A stretch of 64,000 bases of DNA from Prochlorococcus marinus XMU1408 (GTDB taxonomy: Bacteria > Cyanobacteriota > Cyanobacteriia > PCC-6307 > Cyanobiaceae). The notes beneath the pieces were generated by a model. The model saw only the letters and a program-made list of their open reading frames with translations, had not been told where the DNA came from and made no database searches. Numbering within the stretch: position 1 is the stretch's first letter; every line of letters begins with the position of its first letter. A program made the position numbers and the translations under genes. Shown here piece by piece: positions 59,518 to 64,000 of the stretch. Location: assembly GCF_003208055.1 (NCBI RefSeq), contig NZ_QJUE01000002.1, forward strand, positions 715,355 to 779,354, given 5' to 3'.

Positions 59518-59694
59518 TTAATATCCAGTAGCATCAATCACTCGCTGTTCATGATGAGTAATAGACGTTACCTCAGTACTTCTGTCATTTAAAACTGACT
59601 GTGTAAAAACAGTAATAGCTGCAATACTTGGTGTAATAGGTAAAAACATGAACAATGTCAACACACTACTGTTAGGTTTAAATAATCTTTGCAT
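59518..59694 (-). CDS. secreted or membrane-anchored mini-protein
   Basis: 58 residues. A hydrophobic stretch near the start (VLTLFMFLPITPSIAAITVF) looks like a signal anchor. A polar tail ends RVIDATGY. Confidence 0.45.
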   Translation of the reverse strand: MQRLFKPNSSVLTLFMFLPITPSIAAITVFTQSVLNDRSTEVTSITHHEQRVIDATGY

Positions 59695-59772
59695 TAATAA
59701 ATAAAGGATTAAATTATTATTATCAATAACTTTTAGGTGAGTTGCGTGTTCGGTTTCCCTTGAATAAAGCTA

Positions 59773-59970
59773 TTAGTTTGACCTGTAATACCATCTAAAC
59801 ACCTTTGGTCGTTTCCAGAGCATTGTATAAATAGCTTCAAGTGCCTTTTGAGTTTTAGGTAGCTTGCAACTAGGCCATGACTGTTGAGTAATCATTGTGA
59901 TTATTTCGGAGTCATTATCATTTCTACATCGGATGCCACCTATAAAACCAGAGTAATAAAACTCAGGCAA
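59773..59970 (-). CDS. hypothetical protein, uncertain start
   Basis: 65 residues from a TTG. GFIGGIRCRNDNDSEIITMITQQSW and PSCKLPKTQKALEAIYTMLW are protein-like, with two cysteines. A hydrophobic lead could extend it upstream, but there is no ATG. Confidence 0.4.
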   Translation of the reverse strand: MPEFYYSGFIGGIRCRNDNDSEIITMITQQSWPSCKLPKTQKALEAIYTMLWKRPKVFRWYYRSN

Positions 59971-60034
59971 AAATACATAGAGCCAAAACTATTACTCAGC
60001 TAGATATTTATCGGGCAAATAAGTATAAAAAAAA

Positions 60035-60051
60035 GAGGCAATTTATGCCCC
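60035..60051 (-). terminator. terminator of the DUF4278 gene
   Basis: On the minus strand GGGGCA-TAAAT-TGCCTC (one G-U pair) is followed by eight T, 19 nt past the stop. Confidence 0.75.
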
Positions 60052-60069
60052 TTTTAGATCACCTTTAAA

Positions 60070-60240
60070 TTACTTTTGGTATGTATTACCTCTGTAAGTT
60101 AAGGATGCTTGCATCTGCTTTTTAGCTTCTGCCTGTCTAGATGTGTAGACGTTACTTCTGTAACTAAGTTCTACAACTTTTTTTGGAGTAGCTTCTTTAT
60201 GTTGAAGGTACTCTTTGCCTCTGTAAGTAAGAACAGTCAT
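60070..60240 (-). CDS. DUF4278 protein
   Basis: 56 residues with the repeated short motif TVLTYRGKEY, ELSYRSNVY and LTYRGNTY, the hallmark of DUF4278. Function unknown, common in cyanobacteria. Its ATG overlaps the expected stop of the broken gene upstream (ATGA). Confidence 0.75.
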   Translation of the reverse strand: MTVLTYRGKEYLQHKEATPKKVVELSYRSNVYTSRQAEAKKQMQASLTYRGNTYQK

Positions 60241-60364
60241 TGCTCTTTCTCGTAGTGCTCAAGACCCCGTTCCATGTCTCGAGTCTTACTGCAGCTTGAA
60301 ATTTAGCTGAACGTGTATCAAAAATACCAGAAATTATCTTTAAACGATGTTCCTCGTGATACAT
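60237..60364 (-). pseudogene. frameshifted small gene upstream of DUF4278
   Basis: The frame from 60364 reads MYHEEHRLKIISGIFDTRS and KFQAAVRLETWNG. The end LEHYEKEQ lies in another frame, with a stop that overlaps the next ATG. Adding one G to the GGGG run near 60271 would join them into a 42-residue protein. So one base has been lost or the sequence contains an error. Confidence 0.5.
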
Positions 60365-60541
60365 AAAACAGTGAATAAAGTAGTATTAACCGAAATAGTT
60401 GCATTTCTTACTAAAAAGCACCCTTAAATCACTAAAAAAGTTAATTATTTATCCTCTGCTTTTTCTTTCTTAAACTAAACCAACCTTCCCCTATCCCCTC
60501 TTCTTACATAAGTCATTAAAGCACAAAAAAAGGATCCTAAT

Positions 60542-60772
60542 ATGGCAAAAATTGTCAAAGTAATTAACGGATTAAAACCAGATGAAGCAATATTTAGAAA
60601 AATTGAATCAAATGCTTCCATAACACATCAAGAAGGTAAACCATTCAGTAACCACACAAAAGCCTCGTTATTTAATACCCAGTTTCTAAAAACTACTATC
60701 ACTATTAAATTGATCAAAAGAACCATGAATAAACGAAGTTTTGGATCCTCTTTCCCCATAAATCTATTGTAA
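60542..60772 (+). CDS. basic hypothetical protein
   Basis: 76 residues with AAAGGATCC upstream. MAKIVKVINGLKPDEAIFRK start, very basic C-terminal half (IKLIKRTMNKRSFG). No family recognised. Confidence 0.5.
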   Translation: MAKIVKVINGLKPDEAIFRKIESNASITHQEGKPFSNHTKASLFNTQFLKTTITIKLIKRTMNKRSFGSSFPINLL

Positions 60773-60865
60773 TTTAGTTTTTGTTAGGCAAGGCCAGTTA
60801 CAAAGATGTTAACAATTATGGGGCTACAGGAAGTTGGTAAGTAGTTAATAGAGTATGTATGATTA

Positions 60866-61123
60866 TCAATCCGCTTTTAAACGCCTACCACCTTTACTTA
60901 AATAATCCATATATTTATCAGATTCTTTGAGGTAATAATTCCTGCTTTGACCAATATATCTAGCTTCAATTAAGAGATCCGTAACTTCAGGCCAAAAAGA
61001 TTCAGGGACCAACTCAAGAGGGTTAATTGCACTTGGATTCCAATTTAACTCAGTCAAAAATAGAAACCAAATCGACTTGCACTTAATGAAATCAGATAAA
61101 CAATCTGAATTAAAATTATTCAT
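60866..61123 (-). CDS. hypothetical protein downstream of purT
   Basis: 85 residues, Trp-rich (KSIWFLFLTELNWNPSAI, FWPEVTDLL), basic end KGGRRLKAD. It overlaps the end of purT by 8 nt, so is likely translated from the same transcript. Confidence 0.55.
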   Translation of the reverse strand: MNNFNSDCLSDFIKCKSIWFLFLTELNWNPSAINPLELVPESFWPEVTDLLIEARYIGQSRNYYLKESDKYMDYLSKGGRRLKAD

Positions 61124-62285
61124 TTATAAATTGGACTGATTGAGCAGCTTTATCAGCTTTAATTTTTGCCTCATCGATGGTTTCTGCATTTGCTACAGCT
61201 ACTCCCATTCGACGACCTTCAGTAGAGCTCGGCTTGCCAAATATAAATACACCTGTATTCGGTTGACTTAAGGCATCTTCAAGTCCCGTAAAAGCTATGT
61301 TTGAAGTTTTCTGGGAAGCCAAAATCACTCTGCTCGCAGAAGCTTCATGACAAACTATTTCTGGAATTGGGATACCTAAAACAGCCCTAAGGTGTAATTC
61401 AAACTCATTTAAATTTTGACTAATCAAAGTTACTAAGCCTGTGTCATGTGGTCTTGGTGACAGCTCTGAAAAAATCACCTCCTCACCCTTAATAAAAAAT
61501 TCAACGCCAAACAAACCAACTCCACCAAGATTATCAGTGACACATTTGGCTATCTTTTTAGCCTTATCTAAAACACTTTCAGTTAATGTAGCTGGTTGCC
61601 AACTACATTGATAATCTCCATTCTTTTGCTCGTGTCCTATCGGTTCACAAAATAATGTTTTACCATTAAATTGTCTAATAGTTAATAAAGTAATTTCTAA
61701 ATCAAAATCAATAAATTCCTCTAATATAATTTTATTTGATTTACCTCTTGATTTTTCAATAGCCAAATCCCAAGCCTGGACTAAATCATTTTTATTATTA
61801 ACTAAGCTTTGTCCTTTACCTGAAGAACTCATAACTGGCTTAATTAATAAAGGATAACCAATCGCATCTGCACGAAAATTAAGCTCGGATTGATTCATCG
61901 CATAACTAAATTTTGCAGTTCTTATATTTAATTCGTTAGCAGCTAAATCTCTAATTTTATCTCTATTCATAGTTATCGCAGTAGCTCGAGCATTTGGTAT
62001 TACTGTTATTTTTTGTTCGATTTCCTTTAATACATCTACTGCAAGAGCCTCAATTTCAGGAATAATTATATCAGGATTACATTTAGATATCACTTCTTTT
62101 AATTCACTACCATTATTCATATTTAATACTTCAACTTGATCAGCTATCTGCATGGCTGGCGCATCATTATATCTGTCACATGCAATAACATAACAACCTA
62201 ATCTTTTTGCTGCGATTGCCACCTCTTTCCCTAACTCTCCGCTACCTAAAAGCATTATTTTCTTTGGAAAAATGTTCATAATCAT
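61116..62285 (-). CDS. purT: formate-dependent phosphoribosylglycinamide formyltransferase
   Basis: 389 residues, full length. ATP-grasp ligase with MLLGSGELGKEVAIAAKRLG at the start, PEIEAL, the ATP-binding GYPLLIKPVMSSSGKGQSLV loop and LSPRPHDTGLVTL. It adds formate to GAR in purine synthesis using ATP. An internal Met at residue 3 is an alternative start. It is the only classical metabolic enzyme of this end of the window. Confidence 0.95.
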   Translation of the reverse strand: MIMNIFPKKIMLLGSGELGKEVAIAAKRLGCYVIACDRYNDAPAMQIADQVEVLNMNNGSELKEVISKCNPDIIIPEIEALAVDVLKEIEQKITVIPNARATAITMNRDKIRDLAANELNIRTAKFSYAMNQSELNFRADAIGYPLLIKPVMSSSGKGQSLVNNKNDLVQAWDLAIEKSRGKSNKIILEEFIDFDLEITLLTIRQFNGKTLFCEPIGHEQKNGDYQCSWQPATLTESVLDKAKKIAKCVTDNLGGVGLFGVEFFIKGEEVIFSELSPRPHDTGLVTLISQNLNEFELHLRAVLGIPIPEIVCHEASASRVILASQKTSNIAFTGLEDALSQPNTGVFIFGKPSSTEGRRMGVAVANAETIDEAKIKADKAAQSVQFINE

Positions 62286-62719
62286 ATCTATAGGTCAAAA
62301 AATATAAATTAATATAATATCTCTTAAAGAGAATTGATAATAAAAAAAAGAAGTAGAAATTAACAGAGACACTGAAAGGGAAAAATTATTCTTAGTACAA
62401 CAGAGCACTTTTTTTTGATGGATAAAATCAATTGATCATTCGCGATTGTTTTTCGACTCAATAAGATTGAAGAATGATATTTCCACCACAACAAGTAATT
62501 TTTGGATAACTACTTTTAATACTGCAATGGTATTGATTTTGGACATTAGGTAGAACCATTTTGAAAACAATGAAAACAAGCTTAAAAAAGCAATTCCTAA
62601 TCCAAAAACCATATCTAATTTTTCACGTTAGTCCTATAAAGAGCTGATTAGCTACACAAGCTCTTTACGAGTGGAGAAAAGTTAGTTAAAAAACTAATAA
62701 CTTCGACTTATTTATTGGA
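62286..62719. other. intergenic region
   Basis: About 430 AT-rich bases between divergent genes. Only short stop-interrupted frames. No repeat or terminator recognised. Confidence 0.35.
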
Positions 62720-62935
62720 ATGGTTGCCAAGAAGAAAATTAAAGACTTCAAGGATTTGGATCAGTTCCCAGATTTAAAAGAAGCTCTAGTACCAGCTATT
62801 AAGACATTGCCCTCAGGTTCAATGAATACTAAAGTAATCGTTACTGAAGGCGAAATTGTAGAGAGAGTTTATAAAACACCAAAAGGTGAAATTATATCTC
62901 TTTTCGCAAATGACTTATCGGAACAAGCTGCCTAA
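62720..62935 (+). CDS. LPSGS paralogue 2, hypothetical
   Basis: 71 residues. KTLPSGSMNTKVIVTEGEIVERVYKTP and GEIISLFAND match 59079-59348. Shorter by about 18 residues, mostly in the linker before LPSGS. Confidence 0.65.
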   Translation: MVAKKKIKDFKDLDQFPDLKEALVPAIKTLPSGSMNTKVIVTEGEIVERVYKTPKGEIISLFANDLSEQAA

Positions 62936-63078
62936 ATTTTCTTGTTAAAATCAATTATTTTAGTATTTCTCCATAGAAAGGGTTGGATCATATTGTCAGC
63001 ACAAGAAGAAAAGATGGCAAAGAAAACATCCAATATTGAGCAGATCTGTAATCCTAGTTTATTGTTTTTAATTGATCA

Positions 63079-63471
63079 ATGTCTTCTAAAGAAGAAATCC
63101 TGTCCATCCTAGAAGCCTTTGCCTCAACAGAGAGAATGGGATCATTCTTTTTAGACAATGCAACCCCCGACTTTTTATTTATAAGACCAAGCGGAAATCC
63201 CATTGACGCGAAAGGTTTTCAAGAGATGTGGTCCTCAGGAGATCTTGTATTACAAAGCGCAGAAGTCACAAAGGTGCACAAATTTGAACTCTTAGGTTCA
63301 AATGCTGCAATGTGCGTTTTCACCCTAGGTTCAAAATTTACTTATAAAGGGACTCAAAATGATGACCTCCCTACAGTAACTTCTATTTTTAAAAAGATTG
63401 ATGAGAAATGGAAAGTAGCTTGGATGCAAAGATCTTCAGGCCAGTCAGATATGACTTTGTGGAACGACTAA
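63079..63471 (+). CDS. NTF2-like protein (DUF3804)
   Basis: 130 residues. The cystatin/NTF2 plan is visible: N-terminal helix, FLFIRPSGNPIDAKGFQEMW, then strands ending KWKVAWMQRSS. This matches the cyanobacterial DUF3804 group. No catalytic role is known. Confidence 0.8.
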   Translation: MSSKEEILSILEAFASTERMGSFFLDNATPDFLFIRPSGNPIDAKGFQEMWSSGDLVLQSAEVTKVHKFELLGSNAAMCVFTLGSKFTYKGTQNDDLPTVTSIFKKIDEKWKVAWMQRSSGQSDMTLWND

Positions 63472-63584
63472 TTTATATTTCCTTCTTAATGGTTAAGTAT
63501 TCGTAAATTCTATTTATATCCTTACGTCTGAAGTAATCATTGAGCAAGATAGATAATTTAAAAGAGAAACAGTTAATAGTCATA

Positions 63585-63760
63585 ATGCAAGAAAAGCCAA
63601 ATGTTGAAGAGCTGATTGCAGATTCAATGACATTGCTCTTAATTAGAGCCCAAAAGCTCCTAAAAGGGAAAGACTAGCAATTGCTCAAGAGTTTAGAGAA
63701 TGGCTTAATGGTAGTTGCAAAGAAGAAGATATATTGATCCTAGATACAAAAATCAAATAG
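63585..63760 (+). pseudogene. frameshifted small helical gene
   Basis: Frame 1 reads MQEKPNVEELIADSMTLLLI and RAQK to a stop at 63677. The other frame continues APKRERLAIAQEFREWLNG and ends at 63760. Adding one G near 63650 (CAAAAG to CAAAAGG) would join them into a 58-residue protein. A pseudogene or sequencing error. Confidence 0.5.
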
Positions 63761-63847
63761 TAATAACTACATCCAGTTGATAATCATCAATATTACTGAA
63801 TTAATTGACATTGCGTTAATCACGCCCTAATCAAACAAAAAACCATT

Positions 63848-63893
63848 AAAAAAAGCCAATTCCGTAATGACAGAGAAGAGGCCTTTTTTTAGA
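63848..63893 (-). terminator. likely terminator of the right-edge hli gene
   Basis: AAAAAAAGCC on the left and GGCCTTTTTTT on the right can pair over a long AT-containing loop. On the minus strand it ends in seven T. It lies about 25 nt past the hli stop. Long loop, so moderate confidence. Confidence 0.45.
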
Positions 63894-63915
63894 TATTAGA
63901 TTTTAAAAATCAGAA

Positions 63916-64000
63916 TTAAACAATTCCTGGAATGATCCAGCCTGTTATTCCGTAGTTAATGACTGCTGCAAAGAAGCCCATCATCGCAAGGCGACCGTTC
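63916..64000 (-). CDS. hli: high-light-inducible protein, partial at window edge
   Basis: The last 27 codons of an hli gene: NGRLAMMGFFAAVINYGITG then WIIPGIV. The 5' end is beyond the window. It closely resembles array gene 6 (12928-13047). Confidence 0.85.
   Translation of the reverse strand, partial: NGRLAMMGFFAAVINYGITGWIIPGIV

Overview
The window looks like a stretch of a Prochlorococcus chromosome, probably from a low-light-adapted lineage. The evidence is very AT-rich DNA, an abundance of high-light-inducible (hli) proteins, a plastid-terminal-oxidase-like protein, a cyanobacterial AbrB regulator, PAP/fibrillin and CIA30 proteins, and dozens of 30-100 residue proteins packed between a few recognisable enzymes. 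No rRNA, tRNA or ribosomal-protein genes were seen, so this is accessory, island-like territory. The strain and clade are inferred from gene content only.

Layout. 0-6 kb: small hypotheticals, a TrkA-N potassium channel, a GIY-YIG membrane protein and a DUF2130 nuclease-fold protein. 6-12 kb: a DCC thiol oxidoreductase, cyAbrB, a ligase-adenylation-like protein and tandem paralogues. 12.5-13.8 kb: a six-gene hli operon on the minus strand behind an RpaB-type HLR1 site. 14-18.6 kb: a DUF938 methyltransferase, a second ligase-like protein, an MTH1187-family protein and many tiny membrane proteins. 18.7-19.4 kb and 29.6-30.2 kb: two near-identical 660-bp, mostly non-coding repeats. 20-24.5 kb: a PTOX-like oxidase, an sRNA pair, and a second hli cassette. 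24.8-28.9 kb: arsR, a GAPDH gene and arsJ (arsenate detoxification) beside pstS (phosphate uptake). 30-36.7 kb: LOG, DUF1330 and MAPEG proteins with secreted and membrane mini-proteins. 36.7-48.3 kb: two paralogous lysine-rich DNA-binding-like proteins, a second copy of the sRNA pair, a RecB-like nuclease, a SRAP protein, an AEC transporter and a rhomboid protease. 48.9-54.3 kb: PAP/fibrillin, a carotenoid-isomerase-like FAD enzyme, CIA30 and a GH57 enzyme. 54-64 kb: small proteins, DUF1499, nitroreductase, DUF4278, PurT, an NTF2-like protein, and a partial hli gene at the right edge.

The main candidate for something undescribed is a pair of divergent small RNAs present twice (21.58-21.83 kb and 38.12-38.35 kb). 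At each locus, one RNA carries a CTGGGTGATGGGGAT motif and the other carries its exact complement immediately before a shared terminator, so the two RNAs could pair with each other. Other notable features are a family of three secreted peptides ending in an FPFxPG-like motif, three membrane mini-proteins ending in an Asp-run plus Gly-Gly-Met tail, two CP12-like mini-proteins, and three small genes broken by single-base frameshifts. All coordinates and translations for genes under 60 residues were worked out by eye. Family assignments come from recognised motifs, not searches.
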